From IMG/VR virus record IMGVR_UViG_3300025949_000075, positions 1 through 29,185 of that record: a stretch of DNA of 29,185 bases; one strand, written 5' to 3'. The notes below the pieces were generated by a model, which worked only from the letters and a program-made list of their open reading frames with translations, did not search any database and had not been told where the DNA came from. How positions within the stretch are numbered: position 1 is the stretch's first letter; each line of letters begins with the position of its first letter. This DNA comes from a virus. Both the position numbers and the translations under genes were made by a program. Positions 1 to 8,856 of the stretch are shown here, in pieces.

Positions 1-1
1 G

Positions 2-1564
2 ACGCTCGCTGGAACCGCGGTAACGGCAGGGTTTGAGCCGGCGCCGGGGCTCGTGCTGAATCCAGATGGCACGATCACGGGCACGCCAGCAGCGCAGGGC
101 GTATTCAATTTCGTCGCGCAGGTTGAGGACATCGGAAGCAACACGCATCCGGCATCGTTCTCGATCAACGTGCAGAGCGGCCTCGTGCCCGTCGTCTTTC
201 GCCCGACGATCGGCGAGGAGGGCATCGCCTACCGCTTCGAGTTCATCGTGCGCGATCTCGCAGGCGTCACGATCACGAGCGGATTTTCTGTCGCCTCTGG
301 CACGCTTCCGAATGGCCTCGCGATAGTTGGCGGAAATACGAACGTCATTGCTGGCACGCCTACCGCGCTTGCCGTCGGCGTGACGCAGGCAACGATCCGC
401 GTCACTGTCGGCAGCGCCTCGATTGACATACCTTGTACGTTTACCGTCGTCGAGGCGCTCGCGGTCGCTTTCGTACAGGACCGCAACCCGCCGACAGGAT
501 GGGGTGGCGGCGCCGGCTCGTGGCTTCCGACCGTTATCCGCGGCGTCGATTATCAGGCCGACATCGTCATAACCGGCGGCGTGCCGCCGTATAGCATCAG
601 CGTTCTGCCGGGCGATCCGTTCCCCGACGGCTTCAATCTCTATCAGCAGTTGCTCATCGTCAAAGGAAAGACGATGGATGTGGCGTCGCCGTTCCCGACG
701 ACGCTCGGCATAGGCGTTAGGGATGCGCTCGGCGCGTTCGAGAATGCAATACGCGCGTTTTTCATTCTCGACACACAACAGGGGCGAATAAATCCGCGGA
801 AAAATAGCGTCGATGTTCCCGGCGGCGATGGATTCCTGAATCTCGACTTCGTCGAGGGCGATAACGTTTCGCTGGACGTGACGAACGATGGCAACCTCTT
901 TCAGGTGCGAATCTCGTCGCACCCGTCGAGCGGCAACGCGATCGAGAAAATCAACGGCGTGGGGCCTGATACCGGCGGCGATATTTCGATAATCGGCGTC
1001 GTCGTCGATTCGAACGGGCATCTTCATGTCGTGCCCGGCCTGACCCTGTTCTCGGCCGGCAACCTCTCGCCGCTCTTCACGACGAACGTCGCGAATGCAT
1101 CGACGACGCCAGCGCTAACGTTCGCAGCCGTCAATCAGTCGCCAAACGTCATCTTTGCCGGGCCTGCCTCCGGCGGCTCAGCGGCTCCGACGTTCCGCGC
1201 ATTGGTCGCGGCAGATCTCCCTAGCAATACGAATAAGCGCGGCCCGGGCTGCGTCTTCACGAATGGCGGCCTTGTGCTCACGGGCACATTGACGAGCGAA
1301 ATAGAGGTGCCTTATGGATTTACCGGCACGGGATACACAATCGTCGCCGACGCGACGGGCTCGGCATCAATCGTCGTTCAGCATTCGACGTATTCCGGTT
1401 ATGACACCATGTCCACGCTTTTCACGGCAACGCTATCGAGCGCTAAGAAGAATCAGGCGTCGGTTTCGTTTAGCCTATCCGCGGGCGACATCATTCGCTT
1501 TTCAGGGTCGGGGTTCTCAGGCGCTACGCGAATCTCTATTCAATTGGATGGCTCGCCGACATGA
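2..1564 (+). CDS. Tail fibre protein with Ig-like (He_PIG) repeats, 5' end outside the window
   Basis: The reading frame is open from the first bases of the window, so the true start lies upstream; a GTG at 53 is internal to a repeat and is not a credible start. Repeats of putative-Ig (He_PIG) type are visible: LNPDGTITGTP near 56-90, a second with LPNGL and IAGTP near 305-360, and a third starting GGVPPYSISVLPG near 575-620. The C-terminal third carries the motif TTPALTFAAVNQSPNVIFAG (about 1108-1167), which I recognise from phage tail fibre stalks. The likely role is a virion surface fibre or receptor-binding protein. It overlaps the next gene by ATGA. The family assignment is from memory of motifs; the exact receptor role is inference. 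Confidence 0.75.
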   Translation, partial: TLAGTAVTAGFEPAPGLVLNPDGTITGTPAAQGVFNFVAQVEDIGSNTHPASFSINVQSGLVPVVFRPTIGEEGIAYRFEFIVRDLAGVTITSGFSVASGTLPNGLAIVGGNTNVIAGTPTALAVGVTQATIRVTVGSASIDIPCTFTVVEALAVAFVQDRNPPTGWGGGAGSWLPTVIRGVDYQADIVITGGVPPYSISVLPGDPFPDGFNLYQQLLIVKGKTMDVASPFPTTLGIGVRDALGAFENAIRAFFILDTQQGRINPRKNSVDVPGGDGFLNLDFVEGDNVSLDVTNDGNLFQVRISSHPSSGNAIEKINGVGPDTGGDISIIGVVVDSNGHLHVVPGLTLFSAGNLSPLFTTNVANASTTPALTFAAVNQSPNVIFAGPASGGSAAPTFRALVAADLPSNTNKRGPGCVFTNGGLVLTGTLTSEIEVPYGFTGTGYTIVADATGSASIVVQHSTYSGYDTMSTLFTATLSSAKKNQASVSFSLSAGDIIRFSGSGFSGATRISIQLDGSPT

Positions 1565-2523
1565 CATTAGGTCTACTCAAATACACAGAAGCGTCGGGCG
1601 GCCTTCCGAATAGCGGGCGCCTTTCCGGCACCGTCGGCGATCTCGTCGGAATCCTCGACGTCGCGCTGCCTGCAGCAGGTTGGTCGATTGAGTTCACCGC
1701 TACCAATCAGCGCGTCTATAGACCCGGCTCTGGCAACAGATTCCGTGTTGGCATTGATGAGACCACGGCGACATCTGGCGACGCCCGCCTCGCAACATTC
1801 AGAGGTATGGAGGGCGCGACAGGCGCAGCTCCGGCGAACTGGATTGACCCGTTTCCGACCGTTGCTCAGATCGCGAACAACGCAGCCAACATTTTGAAGT
1901 CAACGACGGCAAACACTACTGCGCGTAACTTCAATTTATACGTTTGGTCAACAGGATTTCTCCTATTCGTAAATATCAGTGGTGTATCAAACGTCTGGGA
2001 CTTCGTTGGATTTGCCGATTGTCCACCGGTTCTTTCTGGTGATGCTTACAACACAATCTGCATCACTCGTAATTCAACTGTTACCACTGGCATCGGCGTA
2101 GGCTGGAACGTAGGAAGCACAAGCAGCAGCGGCGTTTCAGCACTGCGTTGGACTCGGAGTTTTGACGCCAGCGTCAAATCAACGACTGGTGCTATTCCAT
2201 ATCAGAACAATCTAATTGGTCAGTTAACTGGCGCTCCGCCAGCACAGAGCGGGCCTAGTGTCGGCATCGACATGTCGAAGGCAGTGATTCTCGATAGCGG
2301 AGCAACCGGCACGTCAATGAGTGGAACGCTTGGTTTACCAAAGAGAGGTTTTCTTCCGTTCTTTTGGATACCTCTTCATGCGGGGCCGGGGGCAGTTGAC
2401 TCACGCGATACGATGACTAATACGCCATACAATGCCGCCGCTACATTCGATCTTATCGTCGGCTCAGGCACAGTATGGGCTATCATTGAGTCGTCCGATA
2501 CATGGAATGTTCCCAGTGGCTAA
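1561..2523 (+). CDS. Phage tail/fibre-region structural protein
   Basis: A 320-aa protein whose ATG overlaps the stop of the fibre gene (ATGA). The N-terminus (LKYTEASGGLPNSGRLSG, then a GWSIEF segment and RPGSGNRFRVG) and the C-terminal PFFWIPLHAGPG segment resemble a family often found beside tail fibre genes of phages of Gram-negative bacteria. No catalytic motif, signal peptide or membrane segment is visible. The second half (roughly 1900-2500) is clearly richer in A+T than the flanking genes, which suggests recent exchange of this segment. A virion or fibre-accessory role is inferred from position and family resemblance; the biochemical function is unknown. Confidence 0.7.
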   Translation: MTLGLLKYTEASGGLPNSGRLSGTVGDLVGILDVALPAAGWSIEFTATNQRVYRPGSGNRFRVGIDETTATSGDARLATFRGMEGATGAAPANWIDPFPTVAQIANNAANILKSTTANTTARNFNLYVWSTGFLLFVNISGVSNVWDFVGFADCPPVLSGDAYNTICITRNSTVTTGIGVGWNVGSTSSSGVSALRWTRSFDASVKSTTGAIPYQNNLIGQLTGAPPAQSGPSVGIDMSKAVILDSGATGTSMSGTLGLPKRGFLPFFWIPLHAGPGAVDSRDTMTNTPYNAAATFDLIVGSGTVWAIIESSDTWNVPSG

Positions 2524-2890
2524 CCTCGGCAATATCGGCCACTACGCGGCAACCGAAGCGGCATATATGCAGGCTTGGCATATCTGGGGGCTAGATAAGC
2601 ACCCAACACAAGTCGATATGGCATTTACCGGCATCAACGCAAGTTCCATTCCATTTTCATATCTGGCGCTTGTGCGAAACACCGTAGAGCTACTACGAAC
2701 ACGAACTGACGCAAGCGGTGTTGGTCATTTTTACGACATGGACGACAGCGGCGGACAGGTCTATTCGATCTCCGGCTATACGCAGGATGGCGCGACAGGC
2801 GAGGCGTGGACGGCAACCGTCGTCGGTAGCGTGGCGACGGTCACGAAAACATTCGCGGCGCAGCGCGCAGTCGCGACGGCATTCACATGA
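2507..2890 (+). CDS. Small tail-fibre-region protein
   Basis: The ATG at 2507 gives 127 aa (starts MFPVANLGNIGHYAATEAAY) and overlaps the preceding gene by 17 bases. An ATG at 2432 in the same frame would add 25 residues but lies deep inside the upstream gene. The product is soluble with no obvious motif. Its C-terminal part (GATGEAWTATVVGSVATVT) looks beta-strand rich. The stop overlaps the next start by ATGA. It sits in the fibre cluster and is probably a structural or fibre accessory protein. No shine-Dalgarno-like sequence is strong, so translational coupling to the upstream gene is likely. Confidence 0.6.
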   Translation: MFPVANLGNIGHYAATEAAYMQAWHIWGLDKHPTQVDMAFTGINASSIPFSYLALVRNTVELLRTRTDASGVGHFYDMDDSGGQVYSISGYTQDGATGEAWTATVVGSVATVTKTFAAQRAVATAFT

Positions 2891-3468
2891 CGGCCCGCGT
2901 CTTCTCACAATGGAACGCGAACGCACTCGGCGAGGGTCTGCTGCTCGCGCAGGGTAATCTCGTCGTCACGACGGGCGCAGACAATCTTTCGAACTCGCGG
3001 AAAGTGCTCGGCACGCTGCCGAAGGGAACCGCACCCGGCTTCTACGAAACCGTTTTCTGGTCAACGCCGCAAGTCAGCCTCGGCGACAACGTCGCGACGG
3101 GCGTCGCGCAACCCGACTCGCCGCTCGATCAAGCCGTCGGCGCCGACTCGAAGAGCTGCGGCTATTACCCGGCGACAGGTGAGATCAAGCTCAACGGAAT
3201 TGTGCTCACGACGACGGCGACGGCGCACGATCCCATCGAAGAGCAAATCGACATCGGCGTTTACTTTCACCCCTTCGGCGGGCATATGTACGTCTCTTTC
3301 ATCGTCGCGGGGTCGTGGATTTATGAGGTCGATCTCGGCACCTCCGGGCTCTGGGTTCCGGCGCAGACGCTCGCGGGCGGCATTGCCGGTGAGACGAGCT
3401 CCTATACCCGCTTCGGCGGCGGAGGCGTAGCCTTCAACTATCCCCGCATCATCGCGCCGCCGTCATGA
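2887..3468 (+). CDS. SPRY-like (B30.2-type) tail-region protein
   Basis: A 193-aa protein overlapping both neighbours by ATGA. The pattern resembles SPRY/B30.2 domains: KVLGTLPKGTAPGFYETVFW, then SLGDNVATGVA, LDQAVGADSKSCGYYPATGE (about residues 78-97), IKLNGIVL, an IDIGVYFHP strand and a final GLWVPAQTL. In such domains the core is a beta-sandwich used for protein or ligand recognition. Here it would be a virion-surface binding module. The pattern match is by eye; a profile search against the SPRY family would settle it. The Gly/Ser-rich C-terminus has no other motif. Confidence 0.6.
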   Translation: MTARVFSQWNANALGEGLLLAQGNLVVTTGADNLSNSRKVLGTLPKGTAPGFYETVFWSTPQVSLGDNVATGVAQPDSPLDQAVGADSKSCGYYPATGEIKLNGIVLTTTATAHDPIEEQIDIGVYFHPFGGHMYVSFIVAGSWIYEVDLGTSGLWVPAQTLAGGIAGETSSYTRFGGGGVAFNYPRIIAPPS

Positions 3469-5624
3469 CGCAACTCTTTCACCTGCAGGGCTGGTTCGAG
3501 CGCAATACCGAAGGGCTCGGCACCGTCTATTTCGCAATCATCGACGAGGGCCTGCTCACGCGCGAGAGCGATACGCCGTCGGGCGTTGCCTTCCCTCCGC
3601 GCATCATGAACCCAGACACGTTCTCGATCAGCCGAAAGGCGACGTTCTGGCCGTGGGGTGAAACGCAGGAGGCCGCGGCAGCCGTCGCCGATCTCGAAAT
3701 CTACAACTACGATGGCGCCTACGATTTTCTGCTCAACGCCGATCTGCGCGATGCGCCTGCCGTCTTCAAGATCGTTCCCGCCGGTATGCTCGGCGGCGCG
3801 ACGACGGTCGCGGATGGCCTTGTGGTTGCGACGGTCCTGATCGACGACATTACGAGCCCGAGCGAAGACGTTATCAGGGTGAAGTTTAAGGACGTGCTCG
3901 CGCGCCTCGACGCGCAGCTACCCGTCCGCTACAACCCGCCTTATGTGGACTCGAACGCTGCAAACAAAATGGTGCCGATGAGCTTCGGCGCATGCCGCAA
4001 CGTGCAGCCGCTTCTCATCTACGCCGCCGGCATCCATGCGAGCGGCGAGCCCGTCTATCAGATTCACGACATGCCGCTTGCGAACATTGCGCAGGCGCGC
4101 GACAAGGGCGCGATCCTCGACGTCAACGCAGATCCGCCGCAGGCGGTGCCGGCGCTGAATCGAAGCGGCATCCAACTCGCGACGTTGCCGGCCGGAAAGT
4201 TGCTCGTCGATTGCTCGAGCGAGGGCACGCAGGCGATCCAAGCCGGGGCCGTCGATATTCTCGGCGGCATCGGCGAGCTCACGACGTGGCCCGTCGCTGG
4301 ATCGCCGCCGACCGGATGGAGCTACGGCGGCAGCGGCACGCACGTTCGCGTCGGTACGCCGCAGTATCCGCAAGACTACTGCGCGCAGATGACGACGCAG
4401 GCGCAATTCATTCCGACGCTTGGCGCCGTAGGCGATTACATGTATGTGACGACGCCGTTTCTGCAGCCGGGCAGTGCCTACCGTTTTCGCTTCATCCCCG
4501 ATCAGGTGCTCGGCTCCGTCACGGCGACGCCCGGCGGCTTCATGCTGCGGACGAATCTCACCGTCGATCCGACCGGAGACGTTTCAGGGAATTGGGCCGG
4601 CCCCTATATCACGGCGCCGCAAGCGGGGCGGAGTCAGAGCTTCGTCTATCGCGCGCCGAACGATGGCAACATCAGAACCATTTACGTGATTATGGTCGGC
4701 GGTGGCGTCACCAATCCGGCTTGGACTGGCACATGGCACAAGCTCACCTGCGAGCTGCTAGGCCAGTTCGAAGAGCTGCCGCTCGAAGGCATCACGCTCG
4801 AGGCCTACGCCGAGGACATTCTCTTTCTTCGCGCGTATGAAGATACGTCGCTTTGGAATCCGACATCGCTCGCGAACATCGATGCCGCGACCGGCTACAC
4901 ATTCGGCATTCATTTCGACGAGCCGCCGAACATCCTCCGCGATTGCTTGCTAGGTCCGCTGCCGAGCTACTGCGCCGACATCGCGACCGATGCGAGCGGC
5001 CAGCTCTACGCGTTCCAGCTCAAAGACCCATACGCGGAGCTTCCGATCTGCGGCTTCGACATGACGAACACGCAGCGTCCGATCGTCATCGAGCAGGACA
5101 ATGCGCCGTTCCTCACAACCGTCATGGGCGCGCGCCGCAACTGGACGCTGTCGGGTCCATCCGATTTCGTCACGGACTACGATCTCGTGCCCGCTGACGT
5201 GCGCGCGCGCTACGGGCGCAAGTCGCAGTATCAGGTTACATCGAGCGTCACGCCCGCCGGCACCTATTCGCACGCGATCGGCGCGCCGATCTTCGATTCT
5301 CTGCTCGACGATCCCGACGACGCGCAGACGGAGATCGATCGCGTCGTCGGGTTCTACGCGCCGAAAGTCTACGGCAACGGTCACGTCTTCAACGGCAAGC
5401 GGAACTTCGTCACGTTCACGACGCTATTCGACGACGCGAGCGGGCAGATCGGAAATCAGATCATTGGCACCGTGAAGGCGCCGGAGCTGTTGCTCGGCGA
5501 CATCGTCACGTTGACATACGCGCATGCGGATGGGACTACGATGTTCGATGGAACGCCGATCTTTGTCTCGGGGACAGAACTGTTTCCCTTCGGCAACAAA
5601 CTCACGATAACGGGGTGGTACTGA
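3465..5624 (+). CDS. Large tail-tip/baseplate protein
   Basis: At 719 aa this is one of the two longest complete genes in the window, and it starts with an ATGA overlap. The N-terminal 200 residues include FSISRKATFWPWGE and VLIDDITSPSEDVIRVKFKD, which resemble tail or baseplate proteins that begin with a short beta-rich region. The middle (about residues 270-440) looks like an inserted beta-sandwich with SPPTGWSYGGSGTHVRVG, possibly carbohydrate-binding-like. The C-terminal third (from ADIATDASGQLYAFQLKD) ends in a beta-rich GTPIFVSGTELFPFGNKLTI segment. No peptidase or lysozyme motif is evident. A tail-tip or baseplate role is inferred from size and position between the fibre genes and the lysis region. 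Confidence 0.6.
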   Translation: MTQLFHLQGWFERNTEGLGTVYFAIIDEGLLTRESDTPSGVAFPPRIMNPDTFSISRKATFWPWGETQEAAAAVADLEIYNYDGAYDFLLNADLRDAPAVFKIVPAGMLGGATTVADGLVVATVLIDDITSPSEDVIRVKFKDVLARLDAQLPVRYNPPYVDSNAANKMVPMSFGACRNVQPLLIYAAGIHASGEPVYQIHDMPLANIAQARDKGAILDVNADPPQAVPALNRSGIQLATLPAGKLLVDCSSEGTQAIQAGAVDILGGIGELTTWPVAGSPPTGWSYGGSGTHVRVGTPQYPQDYCAQMTTQAQFIPTLGAVGDYMYVTTPFLQPGSAYRFRFIPDQVLGSVTATPGGFMLRTNLTVDPTGDVSGNWAGPYITAPQAGRSQSFVYRAPNDGNIRTIYVIMVGGGVTNPAWTGTWHKLTCELLGQFEELPLEGITLEAYAEDILFLRAYEDTSLWNPTSLANIDAATGYTFGIHFDEPPNILRDCLLGPLPSYCADIATDASGQLYAFQLKDPYAELPICGFDMTNTQRPIVIEQDNAPFLTTVMGARRNWTLSGPSDFVTDYDLVPADVRARYGRKSQYQVTSSVTPAGTYSHAIGAPIFDSLLDDPDDAQTEIDRVVGFYAPKVYGNGHVFNGKRNFVTFTTLFDDASGQIGNQIIGTVKAPELLLGDIVTLTYAHADGTTMFDGTPIFVSGTELFPFGNKLTITGWY

Positions 5625-6511
5625 TGCTGCTCATCTATGGCGACTATACGATGACGGCGGCCATCACCGGCCAGAGCGGAAGCGGCGCCGCATTCCTAAC
5701 CGATTCCGCCGCGCTCTTCGACGGACGCGCCGGCAGCGGCACCTCGCTTCGCTGGACGAATGGCACGCAGAATACGGCGAGCTATGTCGAGATCGCGGTC
5801 ACGATTACCGCGAACCCTTTCGGTGAGGCCTCGCCGCGCAAAGGCGGCGCCGGCCTCGTGAACGTCGTCGGCGTGCCCTACAACTTGAAAACGGTCATCG
5901 GCGGCATCACGCAGCGGCTTCGCAATGGTCCGCGCGGAGAGCTCTGCGCATGGGTATTCCCCGAGGCCAACGGAACGACGCTCGTCATCCGCCTCTACAA
6001 CGACGATGGCACGGGCACGCCACCGATTGCGGCTGCGGCAACGATCGGCATCGGCGAAATCATCGTCGGGCGCCTCATCAATGTCTGCACGCTCATCAAC
6101 TCATCGCCCGGCCGCGCGATTCAGGACACGACAGTGCAACAGGCGACAGCCGGCGGACAGTTGAACGAACTCATGCGGAAACCGTGGTGGGGCGTAGGGA
6201 CGCCGCTCGGCCGCTTCACGATGGATGAGGCCAAGGGCGGCAGCGCAGGCGGCGGCATCGACAACGGCGGCAACCCCGCCGGGAAGATCGACATTCAAAC
6301 GCTCGCGATGTTCCTCTCGACGACGCGCGTCTGCGCGATCTGCGACACCGCGCACGGACAGGCGAAGACGATCTCGGCCGATGGCATCATCTACGATCAG
6401 GACTTTATGCAGGGCAATTGGCTCCTCGCGCGGCCCGCGCAGATGCCGGGGCCTGTCCTCGACAAGGCGCCAAAGCACTCGTGGTCGCCGACATGGACGG
6501 AGGCGCGCTAG
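5624..6511 (+). CDS. Tail-associated protein of unknown function
   Basis: The ATG at 5624 overlaps the previous stop as TGATG and gives 295 aa; a GTG at 5615 is an alternative start only three codons earlier. The N-terminal part (ITGQSGSGAAFLTDSAALFD and GTSLRWTNGTQNTASYVEIA) looks like a beta-rich jelly-roll-like fold, as in other tail or carbohydrate-binding proteins; this is a weak, visual resemblance. The C-terminal half has the segments GRAIQDTTVQQATAGGQLNE and FLSTTRVCAICDTAHGQA. The latter holds a CAIC pair. The gene ends the run of overlapping tail genes; a 50-base gap follows. Confidence 0.55.
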   Translation: MLLIYGDYTMTAAITGQSGSGAAFLTDSAALFDGRAGSGTSLRWTNGTQNTASYVEIAVTITANPFGEASPRKGGAGLVNVVGVPYNLKTVIGGITQRLRNGPRGELCAWVFPEANGTTLVIRLYNDDGTGTPPIAAAATIGIGEIIVGRLINVCTLINSSPGRAIQDTTVQQATAGGQLNELMRKPWWGVGTPLGRFTMDEAKGGSAGGGIDNGGNPAGKIDIQTLAMFLSTTRVCAICDTAHGQAKTISADGIIYDQDFMQGNWLLARPAQMPGPVLDKAPKHSWSPTWTEAR

Positions 6512-6561
6512 CGTTCTCTTCCGTTTGCGGTAAACTTGGCAAAATATACGGAGGCAACCTC

Positions 6562-8205
6562 ATGCGATCGCTTCTCGCGTTCCTCCTCGTGCCGGTGCTC
6601 GCATTCGCCGCGCCGCAGCCGAAGCCACCGATCCCGACCGCAATCACGTTCACGCAAGGCACCGTCACGCGGTCCCTGCCCATCACCGGGGCCAACTGCA
6701 CGGATTACCGCGGCACACCGCTGAATGGCCCGCACGGGCAGACGCGCTTTCATGTGCTCTGCGGCAATGTCGCGCAGGGCAGTTTCGTTCAGTTTCAGAC
6801 GGATGCCGGGCCGATTTACCCACAATGGACGTGGCCGGCGCCGACATGCGGCCAGAAGCCAGCCATTGCCTCTCAGCACGCCGACTGCCCGCAGGGCACC
6901 GTTGGGGCGGGCTGGACGCAGACGCACGATTGGGCGTGCTCTGGCGGCGTCTGGCAGCCTCTCCCGTGGACGCCCGCAGATCCGCCGCCCGGGGCCTGCG
7001 CGCCGGCGCAAACGCCGTGGCAGGTGCCGCGCTACGTCGGCGGCGATCCTTTCCCCGCCAAGCCCGCGAAGGGTTCGAGCTTCGTCGGTCCCTACGGCCT
7101 GCGCGTGACGCGCGTCACCGATCACACGATCGACGCGCCCGGGCAGCCGTGGCTAGTGAGCTGGTACAACCGCTTTCAGGCCTTCAACGCCGACGGCTCG
7201 ATGTTCCTCGTCTACGAGGCCGATGGCTTCTGGCTCGCCTTCGACACGCAGACGCTCGCGCTCGTGCGGAAGCTGCAGGGGCCGGCCGCTGACGCCGAGC
7301 TGCAATGGGACGTGAGTGACCCGAACATCGCGCGTCACCTCCCGACGAATGGCGGGCGCGTGCTCTGGAAGATCAACGTTCGGACCGGCGCCGTCTCCGT
7401 CGATTGGGATTTCTCCGCCGCGGTCGGCGCGATCTTCCCGAACGCTACGCGCTACTGGACGAAGAGCGAGGGCTCGCCGACGGCAGACGGGCGCTACTGG
7501 TGCTTGATGGCCGAGGATGACGGCTTCCACAACGTTTACGGCTTCGTGAAGCTCGACATCGTGAACCGCGTCGTCGCGTGGTCGATGCCGAATCCGAACG
7601 GAACTGACATTCCCGACAACGTCAGTTGCACGCCATCGGGGCGCTGGTTCGTCGATGCAGGCACGACGTCGCGACCGACGATCGCCTACGCGACCGACGG
7701 CAGCGGGCGCTCACATGAGCTCTCGCACAAGGTCGAGCATGGCGAGCTCGGCATCCTCCGCAGCGGGCATGACTTCTATTTCGGCCCCGACTTCTCGAGC
7801 GGCAGCCCCGGCGAGGGATGGCTCTTCGTCGTTGACGTCGATACGGGCGTGCGCTCGAACCTCCTGCGAATTTACGAAAACCCGCTGCTCGGCAACTCGC
7901 CGGGCAACTGCCCGAATTGCGGCATTCATCCGAGCGCGCGCGCACGCGGGAAACCGGGATGGGCGATTGCGAGTTTCTATGGCGCGGCGCCGTCCAATAT
8001 CCTGCTCTTCAATGTCGAGGACGGTCGCGTGTTCGGGCTCGGCGCCGACTATGCGAACGTGCCGCCGTCTACGTACTGGCCGGAGCCGCATTGCACGGTC
8101 GATAGCGGCCTACGGTTCATGCTTTGCAGCGATAATCTGCACAACCTCTCGACGCCTCTCGACGTGGATGTATACCGAACCGAGTTGCCGGAGTTGCCTC
8201 AGTGA
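6562..8205 (+). CDS. Exported beta-propeller-like protein
   Basis: The start at 6562 is supported by GGAGG at 6550-6554 and yields a 547-aa product with a clear signal peptide: MRSLLAFLLVPVLAFA, probably cleaved before APQPK. An N-terminal Pro/Cys-rich region is followed by repeated blade-like strands such as FQAFNADGSMFLVYEADGFW, LVRKLQGPAADAELQWDVSD, SEGSPTADGRYWCLM and SCTPSGRWFVDAG. This suggests a propeller fold like those of WD40-like or oligogalacturonate-lyase-type proteins; the enzyme activity, if any, is unknown. A cleavable signal is unusual for a virion protein, so export by the infected or lysogenic host is more likely. It lies between tail and lysis genes and overlaps the next gene by GTGA. 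Confidence 0.65.
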   Translation: MRSLLAFLLVPVLAFAAPQPKPPIPTAITFTQGTVTRSLPITGANCTDYRGTPLNGPHGQTRFHVLCGNVAQGSFVQFQTDAGPIYPQWTWPAPTCGQKPAIASQHADCPQGTVGAGWTQTHDWACSGGVWQPLPWTPADPPPGACAPAQTPWQVPRYVGGDPFPAKPAKGSSFVGPYGLRVTRVTDHTIDAPGQPWLVSWYNRFQAFNADGSMFLVYEADGFWLAFDTQTLALVRKLQGPAADAELQWDVSDPNIARHLPTNGGRVLWKINVRTGAVSVDWDFSAAVGAIFPNATRYWTKSEGSPTADGRYWCLMAEDDGFHNVYGFVKLDIVNRVVAWSMPNPNGTDIPDNVSCTPSGRWFVDAGTTSRPTIAYATDGSGRSHELSHKVEHGELGILRSGHDFYFGPDFSSGSPGEGWLFVVDVDTGVRSNLLRIYENPLLGNSPGNCPNCGIHPSARARGKPGWAIASFYGAAPSNILLFNVEDGRVFGLGADYANVPPSTYWPEPHCTVDSGLRFMLCSDNLHNLSTPLDVDVYRTELPELPQ

Positions 8206-8546
8206 ACGAACTTCCGAGCGATTGGGCCGTCTTCGTTCTCGCGATCGCGATCCTAGCGCGCGCGGGTTCCGTCGTTCTGTCGCTCTTCAAGTCACCGAAG
8301 GAGCTCAATACCGATCTTGCGGAGCAGATGCGAAACGGGATCGGCCAAGTGCGTAATGAGATCAGCCAAGTTCGGACTGACGTCGAGGATCTGCGCGACG
8401 ATCATCACGATCTAGGCCGCGAGGTCTCAACGATTAGCGGCGCCATGCAGGCGCTAAAGGAATCGCTCGACGGCTTGCGCGATCAAGTCACGGCGCTGAC
8501 TAACGTGATGGGAGTATACAATGCCGGTCGAAACGGGCGCCGATGA
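8202..8546 (+). CDS. Membrane-anchored coiled-coil protein
   Basis: The GTG at 8202 overlaps the upstream stop (GTGA) and gives 114 aa. One N-terminal hydrophobic segment (about residues 8-29, WAVFVLAIAILARAGSVVLS) is followed by a long heptad-like region, roughly residues 36-105, with MRNGIGQVRNEISQVRTDVE repeats. This layout, a membrane anchor plus a coiled coil, fits inner-membrane spanins or small holin-associated proteins, but is also common in uncharacterised phage proteins. It lies upstream of the endolysin and overlaps the next gene by 26 bases. The specific function is not established. Confidence 0.6.
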   Translation: MNELPSDWAVFVLAIAILARAGSVVLSLFKSPKELNTDLAEQMRNGIGQVRNEISQVRTDVEDLRDDHHDLGREVSTISGAMQALKESLDGLRDQVTALTNVMGVYNAGRNGRR

Positions 8547-8856
8547 TTTCCTGACGCTTTCGCGACAGATCAAGAGTCAAACCGCTGAGCTGCAAAAGCT
8601 AGTCGCAACGTTGAAAGACAATGCGGCGGCGCAAGGTCACACGCAAACCATCGCCGTAAAATATAATATGGGCGGCTTCGTCGCCGGCATCGCGGTTGCC
8701 GCCTGCGTCTGCTCGATGTTCGTGACGATGTTCATCGCACGCTCGATAGCGAATGAAATGCGCGACGTGAAAGCATGGCAGGACGTGATGCGCGGTAAGA
8801 TCACCGTCCTCGAGGGCAAAGTGCAAACCCCACCGATCGGAGGAAAGCAGCAATGA
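8521..8856 (+). CDS. Small membrane protein of the lysis region
   Basis: A 111-aa protein starting with ATG inside the previous gene; GGGAG at 8510-8514 sits six bases upstream of the start. Residues about 7-40 form a polar, coiled-coil-prone region, followed by one membrane segment (about residues 51-75, GGFVAGIAVAACVCSMFVTM) and a short helical C-terminus. It is probably a membrane component of lysis, either holin-like or spanin-like, because of its place two genes before the endolysin. A single membrane segment makes it a weak holin candidate compared with the two-segment protein at 9594. It overlaps the next gene by ATGA. Confidence 0.55.
   Translation: MPVETGADDFLTLSRQIKSQTAELQKLVATLKDNAAAQGHTQTIAVKYNMGGFVAGIAVAACVCSMFVTMFIARSIANEMRDVKAWQDVMRGKITVLEGKVQTPPIGGKQQ

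Noticed and set aside
3918-5384. Minus-strand open frames opposite the 719-aa tail protein
   Set aside because: Shadow frames of a confidently coding plus-strand gene, with Arg-rich, non-homologous products.
6512-6561. Possible promoter before the exported protein (TTGCGG and TATAC-like boxes)
   Set aside because: Spacing of about 14 bases and poor consensus make it unconvincing.
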